From Salminus brasiliensis (lineage: Eukaryota; Chordata; Actinopteri; Characiformes; Bryconidae): a stretch of 64,000 bases of DNA. The position numbers and the translations under genes were made by a program. Below are positions 29,401 to 42,725 of this stretch, piece after piece. The stretch spans positions 7,039,364-7,103,363 of the forward strand of contig NC_132901.1 in assembly GCF_030463535.1 (NCBI RefSeq), written 5' to 3'. How positions within the stretch are numbered: position 1 is the first letter of the stretch; every line of letters begins with the position of its first letter. A model generated the notes under the pieces. The model worked only from the letters and a program-made list of their open reading frames with translations, did no database searches and was not told the origin of the DNA.

Positions 29401-32400
29401 TAGACACAGTGTCCCCCTCTAAGAGCAGCTCACAAGCCATTGCTACCAAATCCACCTTCAAGGGGCCTTCACCAAAAAAGAGCCCCATGAAGACAAGCTC
29501 CAAGCTGGCTCTCATGAAGAGGAGAGCTGATGAAGAGGAGGAACAGAGGCAGAACAAGAAGGACGAGAGGAAAAGCAAGATGGTCATCTCTCCAAAAAAA
29601 GAGCCGATTTCGCCAACAAGCTCAGAGATGGCAGCCACACCCAAAACAGAAAGCATTTCAGCAGGAGCCTCCAAATCAAAAAGCTTTTCCACACCTAAGA
29701 GTGGCGGAAGCAGTAACAAAACCTCTCCAACAAAACCAGAGGTAACGCATCTGATCCCATCCTAAATAACAAATGTAATGTTATAGCTTATTTAAAGCCT
29801 AAATGGATTACAGAAGGAAAATATTTCAGTATTGGTATTGAAAAACCTGTGGTGGTGTCATGTTATATTTAACAGAATTGGCAAGGACCTGAAACTTAAA
29901 CTCCTGAGGCAGAATCCCAAAACACTTGTAACGTTGTGTTACAAGTTATATTTGCTTTTATTTATATTTATGAATTATGTTTCATGCATATACATTCATT
30001 GAGCAATTAATTAGGCCAACTGTACTTGGTAGGGTCTCTTTGCTCTTAAGAGCCTTGGTTCTTTATGGCATGAATTCCACAATATGGAACCATTACTTTG
30101 AGATTCTGGTCCATGTTAACATGACTAAGTCACACAATTTCTTAAAAAATGTCTGAACTTCATGCTGCAAAACTCTACTTGCCAAAACTGCAAAATCTCC
30201 ACTACCAAGATTATCTGTTTGGTTTTGATTCAAACTCGGCCATGTTCATAAAACACAGATTTTGCTGTATTGTCTTGCCATAAAAAGCCATTTGAATATG
30301 CATGTGTGGCACATGGTTAGCAACAATACTAAAATAGGCTTTCAGGCAATATTAACAGACCTAAGTGTGCCGAAAACTTCCACCCCACCATTGCACTCCA
30401 CCAGCCTGCAATGTTGATACAAGATCGGTTGGGTCCATGCATCCCATGCTGTTTGCACAAACTTCTGACTACCATCTTTCTTGTAGGTTAGTCCAGAAGG
30501 CTCAGAGAAGAAGCGGGTAAATTCAGCAGCGTTCCGAAATTACCTGAACAGAGAGGGCCCTCGTGCCCTGGGGTCTAAAGAGATACCACAGGTAACACTG
30601 ACTTACACGTTTATCTGTTCTCCTGTTTGATTTTTTTTTTTTTCCCTTCCCTTTTTCCCTGACTCAAACAATGTAAAATGTGTAAAACTAACAAGCCTCT
30701 TGGAAGAAATAGAGTAAAGACACAGGTTTCAATAAGCACACCAGGTGATTAGTCTGTGTTTATACAGTGGGACAAAAAAGTATTTAGTCAGCCACTGATT
30801 GTGCAATATGAAATACTTAGAAATATGAGAGATGTCTGTATTTTGTTTTTATCATAGGTACACTTCAACTATGAGAGACAAAATGAGAAAACAAATCCAG
30901 GAAATCACCTTGTAGAATGTATTTATAAATTATGGGTGGAAAATGGTCAATAACAAAAAGTTCAATACTTTGTAACATAACCATTGTTGGCAGTGACAGA
31001 GGTCATATGTCTTCACCAGGTTTGCACACACTGTATTTTGGTCCATTCCTCCATGCAGATCTCCTCTAGAGCAGTGATGTTTTAGGGCTGTTGCTGGGCA
31101 ACACAGACTTTCCCTCCACAAATTCTCTATGGGGGTAAGATCTGGAGACTGGCTAGGCCTCTCCAGGACCTTGAAATGCTTTTTACAGGGCCAGTCCTTC
31201 GTTGCCCGAGCGGTGTGTTTGGGATCATCGTCATGCTGGAAGACCCAGCCACGTTCCGTCTTCAATGCTCTCAGTGATGGAAGGGGGTTTTGGCTTAAAA
31301 TCTCACGATACCTGGCCCCGTTCATTCTTCCCTTGACACGGATCAGTCTTCCTGTCCCCTTTGCAAAAAAAACAGCCCCAAAGCATTGTTTCCACCCCCA
31401 TGCTTCACAGTAGGTATGGTGTTCTTGGGATGCAACTCAGCATTCTTCCTCCAAACACGACGAGTTGAGTTCGTACCAAAAAGTTTTATTTTGGATTCAT
31501 CTGACCACATGATATTCTCCCAATCCTCTTCTGGATCATCCATATGCTCTCTGGGAAACTTCAGACGGACCTGGAAATGTACTGGCTTAAGCAGGGGGAC
31601 ATGCCAGGCACTCTAGGATTTGATTCCCTCTCCGCATAGTGTGTTCCTGATGGTAGCCTTTGTTACTTTGGTCCCAGCTTGACCTCTGCAGGTCATTCAT
31701 CAGGTCCCTCCGTGTAGTTCTGGGATTTATTTTGCTCACTGTTCTCATGAACATTTTGACCCAGATCGAGGGGGATTATCAATGGTCTTGTATGTCTTCC
31801 ATTTTCTTACAATTGCTCCCACAGTTGATTTATTCACACCAACCTGCTTGCCTATTGTAGATTCACTCTTCCCAGCCTGTCCCAGCAGGTCTACAATTTT
31901 CTTCCTGGTGTCCTTTGACAGTTCTTTGGTCTTGGCCATGGTTAAGTTTGGAGTATGACTGACTGAGGCTGTGGACAGGTGTCTTTTATACAGATAACAA
32001 GGTCAAACAGGTGCCATTAATACAGGTAACAGGTGGAGGACAGAAGAGCTTCTTAAAGAAGTTCCAGGTCTTTGAGAGTTAGAAATCTTGACTGATTGTG
32101 GGTGACCAAATACTTATTTTCTACCATGATTTACAAATAAGTTCTTTAAAAATCCTGCAATGTGATTTCCTGTTTTTTTTTTTTCTCATTTTGTCTCATT
32201 GTTGAAGTGTACCTATAATGAAAATTACAGACCTGTCTCCTCTTTCTAAGTAAGAGAACTTGCACAATTAGTGGCTGACTAAATACTTTTCTTGCCCCAC
32301 TGTATGACAATGGCAATAAAACGAGCATGATCACACATCTGAACTGACATCGCTTGGTGTTTTAGTTGATGGCAAACACAACTAGCCACAGGTCAGGACT

Positions 32401-35400
32401 TGCTCGAAGCTAATAGCTGTTTCCCTAAATACTGAATAAATCCAGCAAAAGGTTTGGAAGAGGGAAGGAAGGTTTCTGGTGTGGGAACATTTTGGCTTTA
32501 AGCAGAATGAGTGAGCAGAACACATTAATGTAAATGTGCTGGTATGCAGAATTAAACATGTTTTATTTTATGTATGCATTATTCATGTAGGATATTTAAA
32601 GAATATATGTTCCAGTCTCAATGTTTGTTTAAATATTCATAATTTATCAAAAGTTAATTGCTCTTTAAAAGGCTGTAATTTCATTATTATGCATGCATTA
32701 TGTTATCAGTGGCATAAAATGGTCTTAAAATGACTAATCGTTTATTGCAATTATTTGCAGTTTATCGTCTAAAGAATGGTTATTGTGACAGGCTTACCTG
32801 TATGCCTGTTATAATGTATGTTTAGAATTAGCAGATTATGTGCAGTCTTTGTTTGTATGTGTGTTAGGGAGCGGAGAACTGTCTGGAAGGCTGCGTGTTT
32901 GTGCTGACTGGAGTGATGGAGTCTATGGAGCGAGACGATGCAAAGTCACTAATAGAACGATATGGTGGGAAAGTCACTGGAAATGTCAGTCGCAAAACCA
33001 CATATCTGGTGTTGGGCAGAGACAGCGGGGCCTCAAAGACTGAGAAGGTCTTACTCTTTTTTTTTTTTTTTTTTTTTTTTTGTCTTTTTGTTTCTCATAC
33101 TTCCTTGAGTGGTCAGGTAGTCAAAATGGAACTAAAATCTAAGGCAGAGATGATCTCCTGCTCTTAATCTCTTGATTTCAAGATTGACCTTATATAAGCA
33201 TGACTGTATTTAGTACCATATTGCCCAAGCATTAGAACAGAGGTGAACATTTAAAACAGTATTAAAAAGCTATTGTAGTAATAATGTTTTTATAATAATA
33301 CTAATAATATAATAATAATTTTTTGGTGTATTATTTATTTTGCTTTCTGCTCTTTCTACTGTTTTTAGGCTGCCTACTACAAAACTGGGGTTTTGCATTA
33401 AAATTCTTGCTTTTTCTGGGGTGGGTGGGTGGGTGTGTTTCTCAGGCTCAGAGTTTGGGTACAAACGTTATAAATGAAGATGAGCTGCTGGAACTGATCC
33501 GAACCAAACCTGGCAAGAAATCTAAATACGAGGTTGCTGCAGAGGCTGAGGTTAGACCCCACATACTACATTTTCATTGTTGCAGTGTGCACTTAGTTTT
33601 TCATTTTCATATGTATTATTTAATGGTTTCCTTTTTTTTAATCTAGATTATTAAATTGTTTATTAAAAATATTATTAAAATATTATTACATTAATTAAGT
33701 TTTTTTAATTGGATTCTTATCAACTTTTTTTGAAAATGAGTGTAAGTCTGTTGTTGAGGGTTTGAAGGTAGTGAGAGAAGCAGAACTTCATACAGTTGAG
33801 ACCCACATTTTACTGGTGATCAGTCAGTTATTATATTCATCTGTACATACATGTTAAAATTGGTTTTGTCAATGCAATACTCATACACAATCAGGGTAAT
33901 TGTTTACAGTGCAAAATTCCGTAAAGCTGTTATCTGTTGTATGTTCCAGTGCAAAGCCACAAAGTCAAAGAGTCCCTCACAGAAGCTCACATCGCAAAGG
34001 CCAAAGTCAAACAAGAAAAGCCCAGGCAAAAGCAGCCCCTCTCCGGGAAAGGCTCGGACATCTTCTGCCTCTACACCCGGAACGTCTGGGTCTTTCCGTC
34101 GAGACTCTGCGTCAGAGGTGAAAAAGAGTCTGGAGTTTGGTAAAGCCACACCCCCTTTGTCCCGCCCTGCTGCAGAGGACAATGGGAAAAGCTTGTTGTG
34201 GGTGGATAAGTACCGTCCCCGCAGTCTTAAGAACTTGATTGGGCAGCAGGGAGAGCAGAGCTGTGCCAATAAGCTGCTGAGGTGGCTTCAGAACTGGCAC
34301 AAGCATCACAACAGCAATACGAAGCCAGCGGGTCAGTGTGGCATGTGTGTGTTTGTGTGTGTGTTTGTGTTCACACAATAGCACAGGTGCTATTTCTCTG
34401 GGCCTACATTTCTTTCTTATTGTCTCCTGTTCTTGTTCTCTTTACAGCAGCTAGGTTTGGGAAGTTTGGAGGTAAGGATGATGGTTCTGGCTTTAAGGCT
34501 GCCCTGTTGTCTGGACCTCCTGGTGTAGGAAAAACCACTACTGCTGCCCTTATTTGTGAGGTTAGGCTCTTAATTCGAAACTCTGATGAAACAACTCTTT
34601 ATTCTTTAATGCTATATGTGAACAAATAGAGAAATAGTGACTTTCAGAACTCATAAGTCACATCTAAAGGACCCAGGAAGCTAAGCAAATGAAAATGCAC
34701 TCGTCGTACTTACCTGCCAGTGTTCACACACATTTGATTGTTTGAAGTGTATTTTCAAAGCTTAAGATGACATTGTAAAGTTAAAAAAGACCTACTCTTC
34801 TTGTTACTTGTTTGAGGTGTTGGTTATTGGAAGTTGGAGTAATAGGAATTTGATGGCTCAATTAAAATAAACTGTGTGTCCCTGTAGGAGTTGGGTTACA
34901 GTTACGTGGAGATGAACGCCAGCTGCACCCGCAGCAAAAACAGTCTGAAGGAAGTGATTGCAGAATCTCTCAATAACACAAGCATTAAAAACTTCTACAC
35001 AGGTACTTCGCCTAAGGGACCACATTACCCTCACTCAATAAGTGGTATGGACATTCATTTAAATGGAAATATACAGGAACTATAATAAACCGGAGGTTGC
35101 AAAATGAATACAAGTGAGATTTTAAATATAAAAGTGGCATCTTAATTTGAATTGGTTATAATCAATATTTTGTTTGTGTTTTTGGTCAGGTACATCTCAG
35201 ACTGTCAGCAATAAACATGTACTCATAATGGATGAGGTGGACGGCATGGCAGGAAATGAGGACAGAGGAGGAATACAGGTTTATTTTTACACCCACCCAT
35301 TATAACACTAATGCTGAAAATACTAATAGTTTCATTATGATGGTTAGCTATCGCTTCTACAAACGTTAAAGTTAAAAACCTTTTGTTAAAATGTTTTCTT

Positions 35401-38400
35401 CCTTCTCACTAACTCTTTTTACTGTTCGATCCTTTTCCACTACGTTGTGACTGCTGCAGGAGATGATTGGTTTGATAAAGCAGTCGAAGATCCCCATCAT
35501 CTGCATGTGTAATGATCGCAACCATCAGAAAATCCGCTCGCTCGCTAATTACTGCTTTGACCTACGTTTCCAGCGCCCCCGTGTGGATCAGATTAAGGTA
35601 ATCTGTTCTGCACGCTGCAGTAGAAGGAATTCAAGATAAATTTTTATGCATTTTTATAAATCTGTTAAATACTTTGAGTCTTCAAGTGCCATTTCTGTGC
35701 TGAACATTTGATTACCAATAGTTTGTTTATCTGTACTTATTTAAAGAATAAAAAAAATAGCTTTTACTTTTGTATTTCCTTAAGAACAAGGATGCTTGCT
35801 AGTTTTATCTAGTGAATTTTAGTAAATTGTAGGTTTTTCTTTTCCTAAATTTCATTTTTGACTTCTTCCGTTCTTTCTAACCAATCAGGGTGCCATGATG
35901 TCCATTGCTTTTAAAGAAGGTTTAAAGATCCCACCTCCAGCACTCAACGAAATTATCTTGGCATCAAATCAGGATGTTCGACAGGTATTTTCAACAGCAG
36001 TGAATTACCAATCCCCCATGGTTGTCTTTTAAAGTTAAATCAATACCAACTTAGGCTTACCATGGAGAAAAAACCCTCAAGAGCACATGGTCGTGTAAAA
36101 TCTACTATGAAAATCAACTTCAACATCGTTTCATGGGACAACACTGACAAATTGACACTTTGACAGAATGAAAAGTAGTCTGTGTGCAGCTTATATAATA
36201 GTGTAAATGTATTCTTCCCTCAAAATAACTCAATGTACAGCCATTAATGTCTAAACCACTGGCACCAAAGTGAGTACACCCCTAAGAGACTACACCCCTA
36301 AATGTCCAAATTGAGCACCGCTTGTAATTTTTCCTCCAAAATGTCATGTGACTTGTTAGTGTTACTAGGTCTCAGGTGTGCATAGGGAGCAGGTGTGTTC
36401 AGTTTTTTAGTACAGCTCTCACACTCTCCTACTGGTCACTGAAAGTTCCAACATGGTACCTCATGGCAAAGAACTCTCTGAGGATCTTAAAAGACGAATT
36501 GTTGCGCTACATGAAGATGGCCAAGGCTACAAGATTGCCAACACCCTGAAACTGAGCTGCAGCACAGTGGCCAAGATCATCCAGCATTTTAAAAGAGCAG
36601 GGTCCATTCAGAACAGACCTTGCGTTGGTCGTCCAAAGAAGTTGAGTGCACGTGCTCAGCGTCACATCCAAATGCTGTCTTTGAAAGATAGGCGCAGAAG
36701 TGCTGTCAGCATTGCTGCAGAGATTGAGGGGGGGGTGGGGGGTGGGTGGGTTAGCCTGTCCGTGCTCAGACTATACGCCGCACACTACATCAAATTGGCC
36801 TGCATGGCTGTCGCCCCAGAAGGAAGCCTCTTCTAAAGTCTGTACACAAGAAAGCCCACAAACAGTCTGCTGAAGACATGTCAACAAAGGATATGGATTA
36901 CTGGAACCATGTCCTACGGTCTGATGAGACCAAGAATAATTTGTTTGGTTCAGATGGTCTCACACATGTGTGGCGGCAATTAGGTGAGGAGTACAAAGAG
37001 AAGTGTGTCATGCCTATAGTCAAGCATGGTGGTGAGAATGCCATGGTCTGGGGCTGCATGAGTGCAACAGGTGTTGGGGAGTTACATTTCATTGAGGGAC
37101 ACATGAACTCCAATATGTACTGTGAAATACTGAAGCAGAGCATGATCCTCTCCCTCCGGAAACTGGGTCGCAAGGCAGTGTTCCAGCATGATAATGACCC
37201 CAAACACACCTCTAAGACTACCACTGCTTTATTGAAGAGGCTGAGGATAAAGGTGATGGACTGGCCAAGCATGTCTCCAGACCTAAATCCAATAGAACAT
37301 CTTTGGGGCATCCTCAAGCGGAAGGTGGAGGAGCGCAAAGTCTCAAATATCCGCCAGCTCAGTGATGTCATAGAGGAGTGGAAAAGCATTCTAGTGGCAA
37401 CCTGTGAAGCTCTGGTAAGGAGAGTTAAGGAGGTTCTGGAAAATAATGGTGGCCACACAAAATATTGACACTTCAGGAAGGGGTGTACTCATTTTTTTGT
37501 TGCCGGTGGTTTAGACATTAATGGCGGTCTATTGTTATTTTGAGGGAAGAATAAATTTACACTGTTATATAAGCTGCACACAGACTACGTTTCATTGTGT
37601 CAAAGTGTAATTTTGTCAGTGTTGTCCCATGAAAAGATATACTTAAAGCATATAGCTTATATTTCTGCAGAAATATAAGGGGTGTACTCACTTTTGTGAT
37701 ATGCTGTATATAATAATTCATTGTGTTCTCTAATGCCTGGCTTTGTAATTTTTTTTTTAGGTTTTGCATAATCTGTGTATGTGGTCAGCCACAGATAAAG
37801 TTATGACCTATGACCAGGCAAAAGCAGATGCCATCAAAGCCAAGAAGGACATGAAAATGGTACCCTGTTTAATGCTTACTCACACTTGGAATTAGGGCTA
37901 AATGGTAGGGGGGTGGGGCATTAAATTTTTTTTCATCTGTAATATTTTGCCATATTTATAGCGCACTCTGTGTATCCAGTATTGGAGTAAAAAAATGTAT
38001 ATTGGTTGGATATAGTCTGCCTCGTGTAGATATGACACGGAAAATAACAGTGTAGCATGTGGTTGTTGTAATTTGACATTGCACATCCTGTGAAGTGACA
38101 CTTGCACCTGTGTACATTATGATGGCAATGCTAAAACGATATGTTGTGCAGCCCTACTTGGAATGGCTGTGAAACGCACAACTCCTCTTTCATATATATG
38201 TGCATATACAGAGTGGACAGTTAAACTCCCCATTATGTCTGATTTTATTAATGTGTGTGTCTGTCAATGCAGGGTCCATTTGATGTGTGCAGGAAAGTGT
38301 TTGCGTCAGGAGAAGAAACTGCCCACATGACGTTAATTGACAAGTCAGATCTTTTCTTCCATGACTACTCATTAGCACCACTGTTTGTCCAAGAGAACTA

Positions 38401-41400
38401 TATACATGTACGACCAGCTGCAGCAGGGTAGGGTTCCTGATATGAAAACTATTGTTTTAATACATAACCATCTTGTTGTTCCTGACATTGTAGGTTAGCC
38501 CTGTTTTTATCAGCTTTTGTAAACTATATTTTTAATATTCTTAAAATCGAATGAAACAAAGTAATGCAGTGTACATACATACATATATTTATGACCTTGT
38601 TTTCTTTGTGTTCATGAATATGTTGCATGGTGGTGTGCATCAGGGGAAATCTAAAGAATCATTTAGTATTACTGAGTAAAACAGCAGACAGCATCTGCGA
38701 CGGAGACTTGGTGGATAGACAGATTCGCTCTCGACAGACGTGGTCTTTACTGCCTACACAGGTAACACGCGCACTGTTACATTCAACACACATCCTTGCT
38801 ATTATTCTTAATTAGTAGTGTAACTAATCACAAAACTCACCGCTTGGATCAGATCACGTTTTTCTTGTCACGAAACGATCATTTGGAAAATTAAGTATGT
38901 TGTGTTACTGCTTTGTTTGTACTGGTGACTTATTTTGACACTGTCCGTATGTGATGTTGCGATTGAGTGGAGTGATTTACTCTGTCCTGTGCTCTTACCC
39001 GTGCTCTTACTTGTTACTTATAAACAATAGTCTGTCGTTCAGAGTTTGTCTTGTTTAAAGATTTCTCCTTTTTGCTCTCTGTATGCGTCCATATGAGACT
39101 CGCCTCACACCAGAGTAATGGCAGTGCGGATGTGTGGCCTTTGAGCTCTTGTGGCTCAGCATGTTCCGCTCACGTGACCGTCAGCTGCTCAGACTATGTT
39201 TTTACATTTTGGTCATTTTTATTTCATAAAGTGGCAGCAGGAGTAAAACTGTATTCCAAACTTTAGTTAATCTATGGTTCACGTGTGTCCCCAACCATAG
39301 GACGCGTTCTGGATAATCCATGATTCGTTACACCAAAATTCATTATCTAAGATCAAAACACACCCTTAAATATTTGTGTTTTAAACATAACTGTGTGTGT
39401 TTCATTTCATTCAGGCGATTTATGCCAGTGTGCTGCCGGGAGAGTTGATGCGGGGTTATATGAGTCAGTTTCCCACTTTTCCCAGCTGGCTGGGGAAGTT
39501 TTCATCTACTGGCAAACACAGCCGCATTGTACAGGAGCTGGCCTCTCACATGAGTCTGAAGTGAGTACCTGCATGTATGTAATCTAATTGAACAACATGA
39601 CCTGGATTATGTGCGTGTTTGTGAGTGTGAGATGAGTCTGGTCATAATATACTTTTGTTGCATTACATGAATACATTGTAATGCTCACAAACACTCATCT
39701 GATCTAGGTGCACAGACAGCACACAAACATTGTGATTGGCAATGCTAACTGTCACACTATACGAAATCACATTTAACATTGTAATATTGGGTGATGTCTA
39801 AAAAAAAAATTTATAATACATTTTACTTGGAAAAAAGATTAAAGAAAAGTCATTTTTGTTCGTTTGTAAAAAAGTATATAAGAATAATCTGTGTTCAAAT
39901 TGGCAACAGTAAAAATAACAAATAAAAACACATCTATGCTGATAGTTTAAAAAAAACAAATTGTCCGAAATCGCATGTTTTCATGTTAAATACACCACCA
40001 TTAGTAGCATATGCATCATAGTTTGTTTAGTTTTGGTTTTGGATGCAGCCTGTGGCTTATTAGTTCAGAAATTAAGGTTATTGGACAGAATTGTAAACCA
40101 AATAAATCAATACAAGGATTGGCTGAATATACTTCAGTGCGGATAATAGAGCTACAGTTGATTTGCTAATATTTTTCTTTTCATAGGACCTTGAGTAGTA
40201 AGGAGGCAGTGAATCTTGACTACCTGCCTTATCTGCGCTGTGCTCTGTTGGAGCCTCTGCAGTCACATGGTTCTGAGGGGGCCAATAAGAGCGTGACTCT
40301 TATGGACGACTATGATATAATCAAAGAGGACTTTGACAGCATTATGGAGATTAGTAGCTGGGGTGGACAACCTGATCCTTATTCTAAACTCGACTCTAAG
40401 GTCTGTGGTTGTTTATGTATTTTGATTATACTCTCATCCATTTGCACATTGCCATTTAAAGCCAGCTTGTGAGGGTTCAAATAATTAAAGAAATGTTTGT
40501 TTAATAATTTAAGATTTTTTTTTTTGGGGGGGGGGGGGGCATGACATTTGGAATTGACTTGTCAGTTTCAGTTGGTACAAATCTTGATGCACAGTTACAC
40601 ATTAGTCTTTCGTAACATAAAAATAAAAGGTTACAAATACAACATGGACATAGATGGAATTTGATCTCCCCCATATGTGCAGTGTATGAACACACAGTGG
40701 CTCAAAAGTGGCATATTGGCAAACCCAAGTATTGATCCCACAACCCTGTCATTAGTAACCAGTGCTCTAACCACTTTTTTTCCTTCTTCTTTCTACTCTT
40801 CTTCTACTGTACTCATATATTCTTATATGGTCTTATATGCATAGCTTTTAAGGTACCATCTGTACACATCAACATGGAGTGATTTTACTGCAGTGTTTAA
40901 AAGTAACTGGGAGTTCAATTATCAGGGAAGGTATCATAAAATTAGGCTGCAAAATGAATTGGTCGGGATTGTCGCTTTAAAACAAACAAACAAAAAGGCC
41001 AGGGACTGTAAGGGCAGACAGTACTGCCAGTACCACTGGTGGCAACACAACCCAAAAACAATAGAATCACCCCCATGCTTCACAGTTAGCAAAGTCTTCT
41101 TTACATGAAATGCACTTTCCCCTCCAAATGTAGTTTTAATGATTGTTGCTAAAAAGTTCTGTTTTGACTGCATCAGTCTACGTATTTCCTTTTGCCTCTC
41201 CAGACGTTCTGTAGCGTACTTCACATCTTTGTGAGGTAATACTTCAATACATTTTATCCATTTTCCATTAGAATTGTTTGCGCAAAAAAACAGTGGTGCA
41301 GTGTGCCACCACTCTTGACTTCGATTAACCTTCCTGCAGGTCCTTGGCAGTCATATGGGGGTTTTATTTGCCACCCAGCATACAAGCGCACAATCTGAGC

Positions 41401-42152
41401 CTTTGCACAATGCATAGGGTACCCACACATTTGCACAGGCCATGCTGATGATTTTATTTTTATGTTATGAAAGACTAACTGCATTAGGATTAGCTGAAAA
41501 TACAGTGTGTTCTGCCTAATTAGCTACAGAGGCTGTGTACTACTTCATAATCATTAGTCATTATGGTTTGTCAAAATAATCAGTTCCCTTACATTCTGAC
41601 TCTTTCTTTGCAGGTGAAAGCCGCATTTACTCGTGCATATAACAAGGAGTCACACTTGACCCCGTACTCGCTGCAGATAGTAAAGAAAGGTCGCAGAGGG
41701 GCTGCAGATGCTGACCATGGCTTGGACCCTGAGAATGAACCCCAAGAGCAGGAAGATGAAGAGGAGGAGGAAGGGCTTGCTGTTGACGCCATGATCAAGG
41801 TAAATATTAAAACATTAAGGTGGCTTTTGTTTCATAAGAGCTGTCATTTTAACAGTCGATATTGTATATTATGTAATAGTATATTACGTATTAGTCTTTT
41901 TTAAACATGCCGGTGGCGTGTTAGTAGGTGTTGCGCTGTTGTACAAATGTCAGGCACAGCATTATTGCTGTTCAACAGTGTATCTTCAGCCAAGTCTTTT
42001 ACTCTATACTGATTGTGACTGTTTTTCTTTTCTTTGTCTTGACTCTACAGCAGAAGAAAGCTAAAGCCACAAAAGAGCCCAAAAAGGAGAAAGCTGGAGA
42101 TTCTGGGAAAGGCAAAGGAAAAGGAAAAGGAAAAGGAAAAGGCAAGAAGTGA
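26494..42152 (+). CDS. rfc1: Replication factor C subunit 1, 24 exons, 1135 aa
   Basis: Large subunit of the nuclear clamp loader that places PCNA on primer-template DNA. Exons: 26494-26496, 27117-27212, 27319-27385, 27525-27617, 28069-28373, 28773-28847, 28940-29017, 29394-29741, 30487-30591, 32868-33047, 33446-33550, 33950-34331, 34448-34560, 34888-35002, 35190-35278, 35460-35597, 35889-35984, 37761-37859, 38273-38427, 38644-38761, 39415-39560, 40187-40400, 41614-41799, 42051-42152. The 3408 nt compare with human 1148 aa. Residues 1-11 ([11 protein letters not shown]) form the PIP-like N terminus. Lys/Ser-rich disordered segments run to about 355. BRCT is about 391-470. The AAA+ core has Walker [11 protein letters not shown] (635-644) and Walker B LIMDE (700-704). 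The C-terminal RFC1 domain follows ([24 protein letters not shown]). The tail is a Lys/Gly repeat. Exon 2 has a weak donor, GTTCAA. Confidence 0.96.
30763..32304 (-). mobile_element. Near-complete Tc1-like transposon, antisense in rfc1 intron 9
   Basis: Inverted ends match over about 30 bp: CAGTGGGACAAAAAAGTATT from 30765 and, on the minus strand, CAGTGGGGCAAGAAAAGTAT from 32302. TA target duplications lie at 30763-30764 and 32303-32304, giving a 1538-bp element. Minus-strand frames follow Tc1 order: a helix-turn-helix N terminus at 31939-31745 ([20 protein letters not shown]), then MWSDES in 31543-31343, then [14 protein letters not shown] and DLTPIENLW in 31325-30930. The three parts are in different frames or separated by stops, so no complete transposase is encoded. 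Confidence 0.93.
33057..33080. repeat. Poly(T) run just after an rfc1 donor
   Basis: Uninterrupted T run beginning 9 bp after the exon 10 donor GTCTTA at 33048. Confidence 0.9.
36100..37710 (+). mobile_element. Tc1-like transposon with long inverted repeats, rfc1 intron 17
   Basis: Two arms are inverted copies of each other over roughly 150 bp: about 36132-36282 and about 37487-37634 (for example CATGGGACAACACTGAC against GTCAGTGTTGTCCCATG). The right tip continues to about 37710, but the matching outer left tip is not found, so that end is lost or diverged. Transposase parts on the plus strand: 36453-36740 starts [20 protein letters not shown] and carries the DNA-binding half. 36878-37468 holds [13 protein letters not shown] and [10 protein letters not shown], the DDE triad. 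A G-rich run at 36729-36750 marks a frameshift, and the halves are not in one frame. It is in the same orientation as rfc1. Confidence 0.92.
40515..40539. repeat. Poly(T)-poly(G) tract, rfc1 intron 22
   Basis: A T run (40515-40525) joined to about 14 G (40526-40539). Such tracts are prone to length variation and sequencing error. Confidence 0.9.
40930..41560 (-). mobile_element. Decayed Tc1-like remnant, rfc1 intron 22
   Basis: Minus-strand translation at 41224-40934 includes [20 protein letters not shown] followed by [16 protein letters not shown], matching the Tc1 block (xVKHGGGSIxxWG) upstream of the second catalytic Asp. The following sequence drifts out of frame. At 41440-41560 lies a copy of a local repeat (TTTGCACAGGCCA ... 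TTAGCTACAGAGGCTG) that recurs at 51294 and 56196. No terminal repeats were identified. Confidence 0.65.
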
Positions 42153-42719
42153 AATGGAGACTGAACTGAGAACCGAGACTGACAGGAGTGCGTAGTCCTC
42201 TCAACCTTGCTAACCAACATCCGGAAAAGTCTGCATAGAAGTCGGTATTTGCAAGCAAGTGCGACACAGGGGAGACATTCACAGCTCTTCTCTTGCACTG
42301 GATAGCACTCAGTGTCAAGGAACTAACTGGGACCACAAACATGAGGCACACATTAAGTAAATCAAAAGTTGTTTTCCTTATTTCCACCTGACTTTGATTT
42401 CTCAACAACAAACCGCTTTTTAAAGGACATAAAAGCACTTATCATAACATACATAGTTCTCATGTGTGCTTCCTTAAGACAGTAACTTCATAAATGCACT
42501 GTAACTCAGTGCACCCGAGCTGTAAATGTATATGTGCATTTTGTCTTATAGTCTAGTTTTGCTATTTAGAACATTTTTGACTCATTGTGGAAGAAAGAGA
42601 AAAAAAAAAAGTTTTGCTTTGGCTTTTGTATGAAGGCACTATTGAAAACGCACACTGGCAGTGCTATGTACTGGTCTGTAGCATATACTGTATATGACTC
42701 GTGTGTTTTTCACCAAGCA

Positions 42720-42725
42720 ATTAAA
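42720..42725 (+). terminator. rfc1: rfc1 polyadenylation signal ATTAAA
   Basis: ATTAAA, the commonest variant signal, about 570 nt after the rfc1 stop and followed by a GT-rich stretch (TGTTCTGTGGTTGG). Confidence 0.6.

Noticed and set aside
36898-37458. Long minus-strand open frame of 186 codons in rfc1 intron 17
   Set aside because: It is the antisense shadow of the Tc1 transposase catalytic half on the plus strand.
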